64,000 bases of DNA from Halichondria panicea (GCF_963675165.1 NC_087392.1:1627001-1691000), one strand, 5' to 3'; counted from the first letter of the stretch, positions 52,297 through 64,000 are shown. Numbers and translations are program-made. The notes: generated by a model not told the origin, from the sequence alone.

Positions 52297-52492
52297 TCAT
52301 TTTTTATTTTTGCTCAAAGTCTTAGGGGACCATAATTATAGTTTGTGTTCAATGACTATTATTACTTTTCGATAGTTTGGGTTGATACTCAACATTCCAA
52401 TTAAACGTTTACTGTGTTTCAATAAATAATGGCAAATAATGTACACTGCAACAACAAAAAATATATAAAGATCGATGCATAGATCATAATTA

Positions 52493-53980
52493 TTAAGTAG
52501 ATGTTTCTGATTGAAACAGTTTCCTACTATATTCGTATGTAACAAACAGAGCTCCATTTGCTGGGAAGGACCGAACGATCATGGGAGTTAGTCCCTTGTA
52601 CAGTGTCAACACACCTGAAGGGATATTGATAACAGTTTAAAAAATATCAAACCACCTCTTTATTGTTGAGAAAAAATAGGCTAATTACAGATTGTTGATC
52701 AATATAATTATTGTTGTAGACAACCTTTGTAATTGCATGGCAGAGCATACGTAATGGGGGGCATTCAAAGTAGCTACTTCTAGTAAACAGCACACCTAGT
52801 GTACACGTACATACCTTCAGTCCTAACAATGGTTGTAAGTGTCTTCCAGAACGAGTTGCTGTACTCCCCTCTCACCTGTAAATAGGCAGTCAAGCATGAT
52901 TATACGTAATAGTACGCACCTTAGTCTAAAGAGAACGCACTCTTATATAGGATCAATCTACGTACACACTGCCTCTGCATATGTTTTAAAACTCGACCTG
53001 TATTCTTGACTTGACCGTATCAGTGGGAAACACTGAGGTCCAGTAACCACACCCAGCTATCCCTCCTGCCAACACCAGTCGTGGTACACCTGTACGTGTG
53101 TGTAGAGGGATGAAATAGATGGGTGGGTGGATAACATCAAAGTAGGTACACACTCAGTAATGATCAACATAGGTAACGTCACATGTTTGTCACATGTCGT
53201 GTGATGCATTGTGAAACATAGAAAATAAATTTACTGAGATCGTTGGGGTCCTGCCCTTGGGGAGTTAACATTTTCCGACTGAAATGATATCCTCCAAAGA
53301 AGAAGAAGTAGCCAGGAACCTCCCTCGCCCAAGTACTAGTCAATCCTCTAAACAGTCCAGTTACACCGTCCTCACGAACTATCTGTTTTATAATCATCCA
53401 CATGTTCACTCTGCAGAAAAACAGTTTAAATTGACTGTGTATATGAAAGCATGCACCCCAAAGTTTCACCAGTAGCAATGGCGAAACTTTGTACTTTGAA
53501 ACTTTGAGGCAATCCTATAGCAATATAATGTCACCTATTCTTTGCTAGGATCTCCTCAACTGAAGTGTTTGGATGTTTTGTTTGAAGCGTCTGTACGTAG
53601 GCTTGCATCTTGCACTTGATCTGATCGGGTGGAGTAATTGCTACGGATGAGAACACACTCGCTAGGCTTCCTGCACTGGCCTTCTGTGTGATACTCAATT
53701 CCTCGTTTCCTCCTATCCACTGCACCAAACTCAGACACTTGTTGTAGCACATAAACAAGACGGCATTCTCTGCAATATTGGAGATCACAGCAGGAGACGA
53801 GCCAGCATAGAAACCTCGAAACCTTTCTTCTAGTAGAGTTGTTTTCAGTGCTTGCAATGTCGACGTGTACATCGCAGGATAAGTCTGCATTTTCACTTTG
53901 ATAGTGTCCAATGGCTGACCTATTAACACACAGGCAAGGCCACCGAGCCCGCCTGACACGGTGTCTCCTATACCACTCAT
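52493..53980 (-). CDS. SLC25 mitochondrial carrier, ornithine transporter type
   Basis: Five exons encode a complete carrier of about 300 residues. It has three repeats, with motifs GQPLDTIKVKMQ, TPPDQIKCKMQ and FPTDTVKSRIQ, each a PX(D/E)XX(K/R) signature. Segments FRGFYAGSSPAVISNIAENA, VLFMCY and REVPGYFFFFGGYHFSRK match the SLC25A15/ORNT1 family closely. That family exchanges cytosolic ornithine and mitochondrial citrulline. The start is at 53980 (MSGIGDTVSGGLGG). Exons lie at about 53533-53980, 53242-53415, 53002-53094, 52815-52876 and 52493-52612. The end GALFVTYEYSRKLFQSETST precedes the stop TAA at 52495-52493. The substrate is inferred from family resemblance; a basic amino acid carrier of related type is possible. 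Confidence 0.88.
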
Positions 53981-54277
53981 TCCTTATTCAAAGGATAAAC
54001 AACACTGCTACCAGGAAGAGAAACCATCTTGTTCTACTCGTTTCCTTTTAATGAGGAAACGAATAAGTAATGAGCACAAATTAATTAATCACATCTTTGC
54101 AAATGCACCTCTTTACCAGAAATAGCAACCACAGACAAAAAACCTTACCCTTAATTTGTATAATATTATACTTAACCTATCCTATCCTTGATTTGTATTT
54201 GGAAGCGGAATTTAATTTACATGAATGTCAGAAACACACTGCAGTGGGAACTTTTAAGTACGTACAATCCTGCACAC
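53981..54277. other. Intergenic region, SLC25 gene and orphan gene C
   Basis: This is the upstream region of the carrier gene and the downstream region of orphan gene C, both on the minus strand. It is AT-rich. I see no gene, repeat or clear promoter element. Confidence 0.4.
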
Positions 54278-55982
54278 TTATACATTGTCAGTGTTACTGA
54301 TGATCTGTACAGTGTCTGTGGATTCATGAGCCACTGAGTTTTTGTTACTTTTGACATATCGATATCGGACGTAGAAACCACCCACTGCGATGATAGCAGG
54401 TGGAACCAAAGAAAACAAAATGCCCTTGGTATTGTTCATGCTAGCTCCGCCAATCAGTAGACCATAGTACAAATACAGTAAAGCTACAGTGAGAAACGCT
54501 GTCAGTAGGTAAGCAATTAGAGTCCTAATGAAACAAAGGCTCCAGATTCTGCGACAGTCGGCTCTTGTGTGATGAGGGGGCAGTGCATCGGGATGGCAAC
54601 GATGTAAACAGAGCACCACAGGTAGAGAGAGAAAGATTACAATAACTCCTATACTGAATACGAAAAAGAATGTGTAAATTGGTGTGATAATGAGGAAGAT
54701 AAGAATCGGAACTCCAGCTAGTCCAAAACAGATGTGGATCCCACTCAATGCACCCCACCAGACAAAAGTTTCAACACATCTGTAGTAGCATGAGAAACGA
54801 TTTCGAAACAAAATATGTGGGGAAGCAACCTTTGCGACGACTAGTATCGAAGAGACTATATACAATAGCAGCACTACAACAAGAATTGCAGCTTTCAAAT
54901 AGAAAGACGCAATCTCCAATATGAATATAACAGACGAATGGGGTGGTTCACAGTTATAGATCACCGTCTTACTACAGGGAGGGTAGTATTTCGGATACAC
55001 GCCTCTTGCATGCCCTACAAACAAGCCCATGAGGTAGATCGGCACGAGTAGGAATGATGTCACTAATAGAATTCCTCGACATGCGTTCTTCTTGATAGTT
55101 GAGGTGCTATTGGTGATGGAGCTGACTTTGCGATACAACAATCCTCCATACGTAACCAATAGAAATGCGAGCAGTAGGTTGCTACTGATGAAACAAGCGA
55201 GTATGGTGTAGTTGATCTGATCCTGCAGCTTCAGATCGTCATACAGGCCTTTTGTATAAGCGTTGTATTTTCTTGATAGGTAGCCCTGAATGTCTGCACT
55301 CCATGAAGTCGGTTTTCCTTGAGCTGCAGCGTAGGCTTTAGTCTGAGTGGGAATAATAAATAAGGAAATTTAATACAAAAGCATTTCAGAACTGAATACT
55401 TAAGTTATAATCATAATTCCCTGTGGCTTAGCAGTATGCATAACTGAAACTCACCCAAGTGATAAAGGAAGTGAAATACTTCTCTAGGTCTTCTTCTTTG
55501 ATCGAGCACAGTATGGGATCTGTCAGATTCAGTTTGACATTGAAATTGAATTCTCTGTGTCCCACTGTTTGCTCGTAGATTAGTACTGTAATTACTGGCT
55601 CAAACTGGTAGAGTTGTTGAGTTCCCAACAAGCCAAGCAGATAAGAGTTCGTCCATTGATAGGTCCAGCACGTAGTAATCGTTGTATTTTCAGCAAAAAC
55701 ACTTTGCGGCTCTTTAGTATTTTTGCATAGTGTATCAGTCAGGTTGAGACATGAATTGAACTGAATAGTTTGCAGACCATCGGCTTTCCAGAATTGATAC
55801 TTTTCTGAGCTTGAGGGAAAGAAGACTTTTCTCAAACGAAATAGCTCTCCTGTTGTATCATTGAGTAAACTTTGTTCAATGGCAGTGTATATGGTGAACT
55901 CGTTGTGATTGTCAGAGTCACTTGAAATCCCTTGAACGAAAAGTACGTCGAGTACGAGTATCAAAAAGAATTGATGATGCAT
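54278..55982 (-). CDS. Orphan secreted-ectodomain, seven-TM-like membrane protein, member C
   Basis: Two exons: 55455-55982 and 54278-55342, joined in phase 0, for 530 residues. The signal peptide is MHHQFFLILVLDVLFVQGIS. The ectodomain has KVFFPSSSEK, many sequons (NDT, NLT, NTT, NLT) and ends TSFITW, with donor GTGAGT directly after the Trp codon. This matches the intron position in the two HERC2-nested genes. Exon 2 begins TKAYAAAQGK and contains about seven hydrophobic spans, with GVPILIFLIITPIYTFFFVF at the span 4-5 loop, where members A and B have PxFLMLLxxP. Sequence identity with A and B is low, so this is an old paralogue. It is flanked by the carrier and Rab genes on the same strand. 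A perfect inverted repeat lies just upstream of the ATG. The function is unknown. Confidence 0.8.
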
Positions 55983-56003
55983 TTTGGTTGGATCCCAGAT
56001 AGA

Positions 56004-56070
56004 TAAAGATCGTTAACTACTCACACAATATTCTTTATGGCATAGAGGGCTTAGTTGTTAACGATCTTTA
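56004..56070. promoter_or_regulatory. 14-base perfect inverted repeat upstream of orphan gene C
   Basis: TAAAGATCGTTAAC (56004-56017) and its exact reverse complement (56057-56070) lie 22-88 bases upstream of the ATG at 55982, with a 39-base loop. It could be a paired transcription-factor site or a hairpin in the 5' leader. Neither is established. Confidence 0.4.
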
Positions 56071-56240
56071 CACTACTCAATAATATCAAACAAGAGGGCG
56101 GCTTATCAGAGGAACACTCTTTCTATAAAATATAATTTGTGCTTGTGATAATTTAATAGCATATGCAACAAATACATTAGTGCAGAAATGACATGATTCG
56201 TACATCTGTACAAAAACAGCACACACATAATTATGACTAG

Positions 56241-57161
56241 TTAGCAACGACAGCCTGGCACTTCTTTAGATATGGGCTGAGTGTCTCTAGTGAGAGATAG
56301 GCTCTGGTTGGTATCGTACATGGGGAAAGTGGGTGGAGCTTGTTGGGCCTTCAGTTCACAGATATCCTTAGCTAGTTTGAGGAATGCTTCTTTAACGTTC
56401 ATGTTGCTCTTGGCACTGCTCTCAATGAAGTCCATATCATGCAGCTCAGCGTATCTCTGCAGACAGACAGAGAATAAATAATTATCAAGTCTACTGTATG
56501 ATTCTACCCATAATCTGTGAATAGCCTAATGTATTCACTCACGGCTGCATGTGACAGATCCACCTCTGCCGGTAGGTCACACTTATTACCCACTAACAGC
56601 TTCACTGCCTCAGGGCAACCACTGTATGAGGATCACATGATAGTCAGACAAGGGTAGGTACATTACATGACTCACCTGTCTGGTGCGTCCACTGCATTCA
56701 TCCATATCGTCTCCACATCGGTGAAAGATCGAGGCTTTGTGACATCAAACAAGAAAATAACTCCGTCAGCCTTCCTATAGTAGACCGCAGATATCGACAT
56801 GTACTTCTCTGAGCCAGCTGTATCCCAAATCTTCACCTGAAAGTACAGAAACTTGATACAATCAAGTCTCTGATAGTACATTGCAGTTACCTACCTTAAT
56901 CTTCTTTCCATCTAAGTTGATCTCACTCAGATAAAAGTCAACCCCTATCGTAGTCTCCATTTCAGCCACGAAATTATTCTCACAAAATCTGCAAAATTAA
57001 ACACGTTAGACAGTCAGTATGTGCACACAGTAACACCATGACTACAACAGATGCACATACCGTCTGACAAAGCTTGACTTGCCCACTCCATTGTCTCCAA
57101 TGAGAATGATCTTGAAGATGTGATCGTAGACGACCGAAGCACTATTCTCAAGCAACACTGC

Positions 57162-57192
<31 letters not shown>

Positions 57193-57884
57193 AGACTCAA
57201 AATCTTCCCAAATGGTGTGATAACACGTACAGCTATAATTAAGTATGTACAAGACTAAAACTGGTGAAAAACATCTAGAAAACCATAACAAGAAACAATA
57301 GGGTATCGATTCTCTCAATAATACAAGCGACTTCACCCAGTATATCTATTGTAGCCATGGCTGCATGACCCAAGGCTGACTATCACACGGACTACTATAC
57401 ATGCCACTCACACTAAACAGGGCACAATACTAATATCCAACAGAGCCTTACAAGGTGTATAGCAAGCCGCTATTGCTAACACACGTCTTCGTGCTAATAC
57501 AATGAATTATTGTGTTACATACAGAGAGCAATTGCTGACGCTGTACTAATTGTGAACTAGTCGTCACGATTATAATACCGTTCATAAGGGTTACAAACTA
57601 CCTACAGCTATATCTGAATGGGTACATATGTACACACCAATGAATCATTTAGTGTGTCACATTACGTGTGTTGTACAGCAAGAGATGAAATAATCAGGCC
57701 ACCTCATTCTGAACAACTACAGTACACACATACAGAGATTGCTTTTGGGTTACTAATTACGTTAAATTCAACAACCTCCTGTAGCTAGCCAGGTATAACT
57801 CATCATCATTATAGCATGATTAGATACAGTACTCAGTACATATTTAATGGAGCTTAGTAGCTCACCTGCTCTGCTGTGAGCCAT
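56241..57884 (-). CDS. Rab-like small GTPase with Ser in place of the catalytic Gln
   Basis: Six exons (57866-57884, 57061-57157, 56895-56988, 56676-56836, 56543-56621, 56241-56456) join in phase to give 221 residues. The start is MAHSRAVLLENS. G-motifs: GDNGVGKS (P-loop), TIGVDFY (switch I), WDTAGSEKY (switch II), GNKCDL (G4) and SSAKS (G5). The C-terminus GCRC fits double geranylgeranylation (CXC). In place of the usual WDTAGQE the sequence reads WDTAGSE, so the Gln that positions the attacking water is Ser. Intrinsic hydrolysis may be slow. The closest subfamily is unclear; Rab8/35-like surface features are only a guess. It acts at membranes in vesicle traffic by family. Confidence 0.9.
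57158..57188. repeat. TG microsatellite beside the Rab exon-2 acceptor
   Basis: About 12 TG units directly upstream (minus sense) of the exon 2 acceptor CGCAG. It is the third case in this window of a GT/CA run next to a splice acceptor. Confidence 0.85.
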
Positions 57885-58244
57885 GTCACTGGATACTCTC
57901 TTACTGTTAGGTGTATTATGGCCTGCATGGAAGAGTAGCTCTGAGACTTAAAGCAAATATTCCAACTAAAAGTTAAGCAGTATTAACATACCTTGTACTT
58001 AGAATACTTGCTAGCTGTCTCGTTCAACGAAAAACTCAGGGGCTTTTTGTTTTGGTTTGGATGGGCTTGACTGAGAATGACCTTCTAACTGACCTGATAA
58101 GCTTACATCATAGTAATTTTGATTATGCAATGATTGCACCAAAAAGTGGGCGGATCTCAATGTCAATGTGTCCAACATAATTTATGTACTTGACAGAGTT
58201 AGTTTGTGCTGCTGCTGTAGTACTAGTAGACTTGTGTGGCTGAG
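57885..58244. promoter_or_regulatory. Candidate bidirectional promoter, Rab-like / Sif-TIAM gene
   Basis: The start codons are 360 bases apart in head-to-head orientation. No TATA box is clear. Shared control is inferred from spacing only. Confidence 0.4.
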
Positions 58245-61200
58245 ATGGGGAGCTGTGTGGGTAAAGCCCCACGAACCACCAGCAGAGACTTGAACAGCAG
58301 TTCCTCCAAGCCTGTAGAGAGAGAGGTCGTGTTGAAGGCAGTCTCTCAGGACCCAGAGGAAGGTCGTCTAATCACAAAGTGAGCTACTCAACACTGGTAG
58401 AGCTAGCAAAGCATTGCAAAGTGTGTCCCTCATAGGTTGCTAGCTGATGTAAATATCCTGAGCTCAGATGATGGCCCATTGAGATGGCAGTCTCTATTCC
58501 ACGGCTTGGTTCCAGTGTCTCTGTTTTGCTTCAAAGTGAGTCATTGTATTTGAGAAACCATAGCTAATGTTTCCTTTGCTGTAGCAAGGGACAGTGTACT
58601 CGTACCGAGTGTCGGCCACTGGAGTGGATGGAACATCATTCAGCACTCACATCCACATACCAGGTAGGTGCTGCCAACCAGCACATGTCGCTACAGTCAT
58701 ATTGATTTCAACACAGGCACTAGAGTCAGAAAAACCTCAGCATGCTTCATACAGTGGAGAGATACTGAAATTGGTAGGTGTAGCTTTCCTATTTAATTTC
58801 CGTATAGGTTTGAGGTATTTTCTTTGCAGAGGGTGGCTGGGGTCTCAACTTTATGACTGAAACAGACGCCATGAAATTTCTTGAAGGATGCTCAGTAAGA
58901 AATGCACCCCATCCCTTATTTCCCCTCCTCACTCCCTACCCCCCACACAGCCCCCCACATTGACCCCCACCTCTGAGAGACTGAGGCATGCACTGTCAAC
59001 CCTTTCCCTGTCACTGCCAATTCCAGAGCCACCCTTAAGCAGCGAAACTCAACTGGATGAGGTCATCTTACAATCAAGGTTAGTAATGGCTACTTAATTT
59101 AAATTTAAATTTAAAATCTTCACATTTTCCGCTACAGAATTGACAAAGAAGAAGGAGTTCATAGAGTTCTTGACCTGACCACTCCGACCTCGAATAGCCC
59201 CCCTTCCCCGTATGATGTAGAGGCACTGTCTCCTTCCATGAGTCCAACGTCCCAACGGAGTCTAAGCGATGAAGAACACAGCCTTTTTGAGCTCTCATCC
59301 TCACTCAAAATGATCACCAATGACTTTACCCTCCCGGACATTGAAGAAGAGAGTGAGGGCACTAGCAGACCACTGAGTTTATTGAGTGAACAAGAAACTG
59401 CTAGGATTCACGAACCAGACATTAGGTATAGAGAACACTCACGATCTGCCAAAGCATTCAACAGGAGGAGTTTTGATTACACACGACATAGCTTTGAAGA
59501 AGCTGGACTAGATGTGATTGAGACAACATTTGATACTCTCAACCAGCAGTCCTGTGATCCACTACTCAGCAAGATAGTTGACACCTTGTCAGAAATGTCA
59601 ACCTCGTTTGAAGAAGAAAATGTTCTTCCTGAGGCACCATTTTTACCCATTAGTCCACCTCCTGGTCCACTACTGTCCCCTCGATACAGCATGCTACTAG
59701 CTGCACTGGAGGAGAGTAAGGCAAACGCTCGTACTGAGGCAGACAAAAAAAGAGCATCAGCAATGATCAACCGTCTATCAACAATCAGCTTGGCCGACGA
59801 TGAACCACCACCACTACCCGAGACCTTACCCCCTGGCAAGATGATGTCACCACGGAATAGTAAACTCGTAGCAGCACAAGAACAATCACACTTAGACCTC
59901 AGTATCTTACTGTCTAAAATGACCACAATTTATGATGAGAAAAGGAATACAAGTGCGGCTAGTGTTTCCGAGACCTCGCCACAAAATAGTCCAACAGTTG
60001 CTGAGCTAGAAGATGATCAGATACTAGCTCTCTTACCACCCCCTGACACGACGGAGGTTGGATTTGATGAGGTAGTTGAACGGAGAAAATCCATTCTGAA
60101 ACTCACCCCTTCGTTCCTTCGAAACATTGAACCTCCACAAGAATTTACTGTCAGTGGTTTGTCAGAGAATAATGAAATAGCAGATCAGAATCAAGAACTT
60201 TCCTATCGTAAAGACAGCTCGACTACAGCAACAACTTTTAGTGAAGAGAAACAGAGTAGCAGCCAGGTATGTTGCATTTGCTTAAATCTCATGTGTATCG
60301 CTACTTTTTGTTCTTTCTTAGATCTCGATTGGCCAGGATGAGGATACTAGTAGTCTCAGTACCAAGGCTGGAGAGATGGATGGGCAAGGTGCAACTGCTG
60401 CAGCCTCAGGCCCTGGTAGCGGGGTCACAGCTGAACCCACCATTAGAAAGACAGGGTAAGTGTATAGAAACGCGATTGATCAGCTGACTAAAGAATGTGT
60501 TGAATGCACTTTAGGTGGCTGGAATTGAAGCCAGTACTAGTTAGCAAGAACCGTAAAGTGGGGAACACAGCAAAGACAAAGAGAAAGTGGAAGAAGTACT
60601 GGGGTGAGTATATTGAAGGTGTTGAATTTTTCCCAGCAATTACCTTCTTTTTCCGTACAGCAACTCTGAAAGGATTGCACCTACTACTGCATCAGTGTGA
60701 TGATGAGTCCTCACTTAGAGAGGATGCTCACATTGACTACAAACTTGGTGAGTTGTCAAAAAGAAAACGTACTCTACAATATGTCAATGGCGGTATTTTC
60801 TGCAGATCTTGAGCTGTGTCTTGTCCACCCTGTACATGATCATGTGAAGAGAGAAAACATATTCTGTATCACCACTGCTAATGGAAATGCGTACTATCTA
60901 CAGGTATGTCATAAATGTAGCAGCTTTTGGCCCATTGTGTTTTTACTCTTTATTTGACAGGCACTTGTTCAATCTGAAGTAGATGATTGGATAACTACCA
61001 TTCACTGTGGTACGTAGGTCGCCATTGCTAAATAATACCCCTCTGTGTTATGCTCTCATTTTGTAGCTTCTGCTGCTGCAATCACTAAGCAAGTAGGCAG
61101 AGAGGAATCAATCAAGGTCCTTAAGGTACCTAATCCACAAAAACTTTACTATAATAGCTGTTAAGTGCATACTTTGCTATCTCTGTGCACAATCCTGTAG

Positions 61201-64000
61201 AAAAAGAAGGAAAAACTCGACAAGTCTATTGAGAAGGTATAGTTATGCCAAGAGGTGTATTCGTCGGTGTGGTGAAATGTTTCTTTCTCTCATGCACAAC
61301 AGGAGAAGCAATTAAGGAACATGACTGAGCTCAATCTCAGCACAGCCTCTGACCACACTGCTAAAACCATGGGAACAGACCAGGTACTATCATATTTTAA
61401 TATAACACTTTAATTGTTGTTGAGTTCCTGATATATTCACTACAGGTGCAGATATGCTCTGAGAACATTGAGAAGTTCAGTGTGGAGCTCTATCGACTGC
61501 GTTGCTATACAGCCTCCCTGGAGGGGGCAGAGCTCCCAAACCCTCAGGTATATTGATTTTATTATGAGCATAATATAATCCACCTGCAAACGATAGACTC
61601 TTCTCAGCTCCGTCTCCAAGCAGACTAAGCTGGCTCTGGGGAGAGTGGGAATGTTCTCTGTGTCCGCTCTCACTGCACAGGTGCATGTGGCCATTGCCAT
61701 GTTTACATTTGATTCTAAAATTTGTTGTTTGAATACACTCAGGTCAATGCTCGTCATGGACTGGCTTCATCGTTGAGTACTCCAGCTCATTCAAGTGTGA
61801 GTACAGGATGACTGTAGCTAATACACGTGTAGTTCATGTTGAGTTATTCTTGCAGCCTCCACTCTCTCGAAGGAACTCATGGAAAAGAGTTGTAAGTTTA
61901 TTGTTACTGCTTGCACAGTCATGTCAATACACATAACTATGGAGACATGCGTGTGTACATGTACATGTACGTTTGTGTAAATGCACTACGGTGTGTATTA
62001 TCTTGCAGAAGCCATCAACTCCCAAAGGTCAAGTTACAGGGAAAAGGTCTGTCATGTCAACAGTGCATTGCATGAATAATCATACTCTTTTCACTCATAG
62101 TCTGAGAGCATTGGGGATATCTGATCCGCTGCCAATGATAAAGCCCAAAGTATCAGCAATCTCTCTCCTCACTAGCAACTATGACTCATGTGACCAGGTA
62201 GTGAGTTTGTGTACACTCAGCTGAAAATCCTGTTTACCTTGACAATTCCTTTGCCTTTTGTTGATAATCCTGCTCAACAAATTTGGAGTCTTGACAAGTA
62301 GAATTGTGCATATCGTATGCTGTAATAGGCATCATCAATGTCTCTTTCCTAGGACACGACTGATGTGGAGGATCTTCATGGCCACCTGGAAACAGAGGGT
62401 TCTCTGGGGGAGTCGGATACAGGTCTAAACATTGTCAGTGTGGGCGTACCCTCTGGGAGGCGCACTCAACTCATAGTACGCAATGACATGACTGTCAATG
62501 ACATGCTCAAGGTCATCTCTGAGGTATGTGCTTACTCAGCAGTACACTGCACCATAGAGTATGTAAGTATAATGGCGCTACTTTCTCAGAAGCATCATTT
62601 GAATTGTGCTGACCACTATGTGAGGCTAAAGCTCTCAACAAGTGATGGCGTATATGGAATCATTCCGGACAAAGAGGAGTTTCTTGTTGACTTGGTGAGA
62701 TCACCTTGTAAACACCTCAATCTCTACCTTAACCATGTCCACCTCTGCAGATGTACACAAGTATAGATGTATGCCAGAAATTGGTACACACAGTGACCTT
62801 AACAAAGGACAACATTGATGCTCCTGCATTTGGTGACTACCATATTCTCTCATTGATTGTTCACACTGTTTTAACATGCAGGTATGAACCTCACTCCCTA
62901 CTGGGGTGAAGATGAGAGCTTGGGTTCTGTTACTGTGACAGCAGTACAAGATAAAACAGTCGCTCAGAGGGAGCGATTGAACATTGGAGATGAAATAATG
63001 CTCGTTAATGACACTAGTATCACTGAACTGGGCTGGAGTCAACTGGAAAACTTGCTCCATTCGGCCACCACCCTCTCTCTAACTGTACGGACATGCTTCA
63101 TTGATCCACCTCTGTCCAGTAACACAGCGGCACAGATGATGGACAGTCTGATATGCCCTGCCCCGCCCACATCAGGCCATCCAGAACTCTCTGTAGATAT
63201 GCTGAAACTACTAACTGTACCCAATCCCGATTGTGAGAAAAGCATACCTTAAGTTTAACAACCTGTTTATTGTACAATGTACCTCCTCTTCACAGCTGAC
63301 AATGGCCTCTCCTCTGGATCCACGCACGGTGTCTCTGGGGAGAATCTGGAACAGCTGATGAAGGTAAGATACCCACCCGTTCATTACAAGTTGGTATAAT
63401 GGCTATCCATTTGTTGGGTTCATAGCACTCCAAGGATATGTCAAAGTTGTTGCGTGTCTGGAAGATGCAGGATACTTCTGAAGACAGCTCTCCGTGGACA
63501 AAAGATGATAAGCTGAAGAAGAGTGCATCGGACTTGCTAGAAACCGAAGCTGAGTATATTAGAGTAAGAGTCTACTAGTCTACCTTGCTTGCTTCAATGC
63601 TGATCTCAATCCTCAGTATCTCAATGTACTACTGGAGCGCTACCTTCACCCACTTCAAGGGGAGACCATTCTTTCTAAGGAGGATGTAGGTCAACAAGTC
63701 ATGGCTTGATCGTGATACTATTGTTTGCTTAGGTGGAGATCCTGTGTGGCGATATCATTCAGCTCGTGGAGGTCCAAAAGGAGTTCTTCACTTTGCTAAA
63801 TGTATGCAACTTCTGTGTATATGTGTGTATGTGTGTGGTCAATGCTATTGCTGTACAGGAGTCGGTGTCCTTAGTGGAAAAGGATATGCAACCTTCAACT
63901 CTCAAGGTTAGTACGATGCATTTTATTCATTGTCTAATCTTCGTTTTCACTCTAGCAAATGGTAGAAGGAATTGCCAAAACATTTCTTGACCATCAAAGT
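58245..64000 (+). CDS. Sif/TIAM-type Rac guanine-exchange factor, 3' end beyond the window
   Basis: The start MGSCVGKAPRTTSRD has Gly2 and Cys4, suggesting N-myristoylation and palmitoylation, as in TIAM proteins. Exons to about 58900 encode an EVH1/WH1-like domain (FKQGTVYSYRVSATGVDGTS, GGWGLNFMTETDAMKFLEGC), a feature of Drosophila Still life. A long low-complexity exon (about 59140-60270) follows. A PHn-CC-Ex module comes next: KWKKYW, TLKGLHLLLHQC, ENIFCITTANGNAYYLQ, coiled coil near 61080-61330, then RCYTASLEGAELPNPQ and LALGRVGMFSVSAL, close to TIAM. A Ras-binding-type domain lies near 62430-62700. A PDZ domain (NLTPYWGEDESLGSVTVTAV, LNIGDEIMLVND) lies near 62884-63090. The DH domain begins YLNVLLERYLHPLQ near 63615 and is cut by the window edge. 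The product should activate Rac at membranes. Confidence 0.9.

Noticed and set aside
59100..59116. AATTTAAATTTAAATTTAAA palindromic run as a regulatory site
   Set aside because: It is a simple AT-rich intronic repeat next to an acceptor; nothing supports a function.

Overview
The window is animal nuclear DNA. Genes are split into many short exons with GT-AG introns, mostly 50-500 bases, and the products (HERC2, a GRAF-type RhoGAP, a kinesin, a SLC25 carrier, a Rab, a Sif/TIAM-type RhoGEF) are metazoan. Compact introns, head-to-head genes, many foldback elements and an orphan membrane-protein family suggest an early-branching marine invertebrate. A sponge is my best guess, but the species cannot be named from the sequence.

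Layout. Bases 1-2157 are a second, partial copy of two internal HERC2 exons, carrying a 1.4-kb foldback element. Bases 2642-32288 (minus) hold a complete HERC2 gene: about 55 exons and, by rough tally, about 4,800 residues, with every known HERC2 domain in order. One 5-kb HERC2 intron (12144-17122) houses two intact plus-strand genes (12306-13893 and 14199-15828) for related orphan proteins. Each has a signal peptide, a glycosylated ectodomain and about seven membrane segments. From 32770 (plus), head to head with HERC2, is a complete BAR-PH-RhoGAP-SH3 gene ending at 39325. Bases 39708-43334 (minus) encode a kinesin with a kinesin-3-like motor and neck and a coiled-coil tail. Divergent from it, 43467-52296 (plus) encodes an unusual protein with two AAA+ ATPase domains. 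Then come, all minus, a mitochondrial ornithine-type carrier (52493-53980), a third member of the orphan membrane family (54278-55982) and a Rab-like GTPase lacking the usual catalytic Gln (56241-57884). Head to head with the Rab, a Sif/TIAM-type Rac GEF starts at 58245 and runs off the right edge inside its DH domain.

How they fit. No operon or single pathway is present. Three divergent gene pairs (HERC2/GRAF, kinesin/AAA, Rab/Sif) are separated by only about 130-480 bases and may share promoters. Several products act on membrane and cytoskeleton dynamics (GRAF, Rab, Sif, kinesin), but that may be chance. The best candidates for undescribed biology are the three-member orphan 7-TM-like family, two of them nested antisense inside HERC2, and the tandem AAA+ protein. 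The repeat content is also informative: an occupied/empty insertion-site pair, two related foldback elements with 7-base target duplications, and a 107-unit AC microsatellite beside a splice site.
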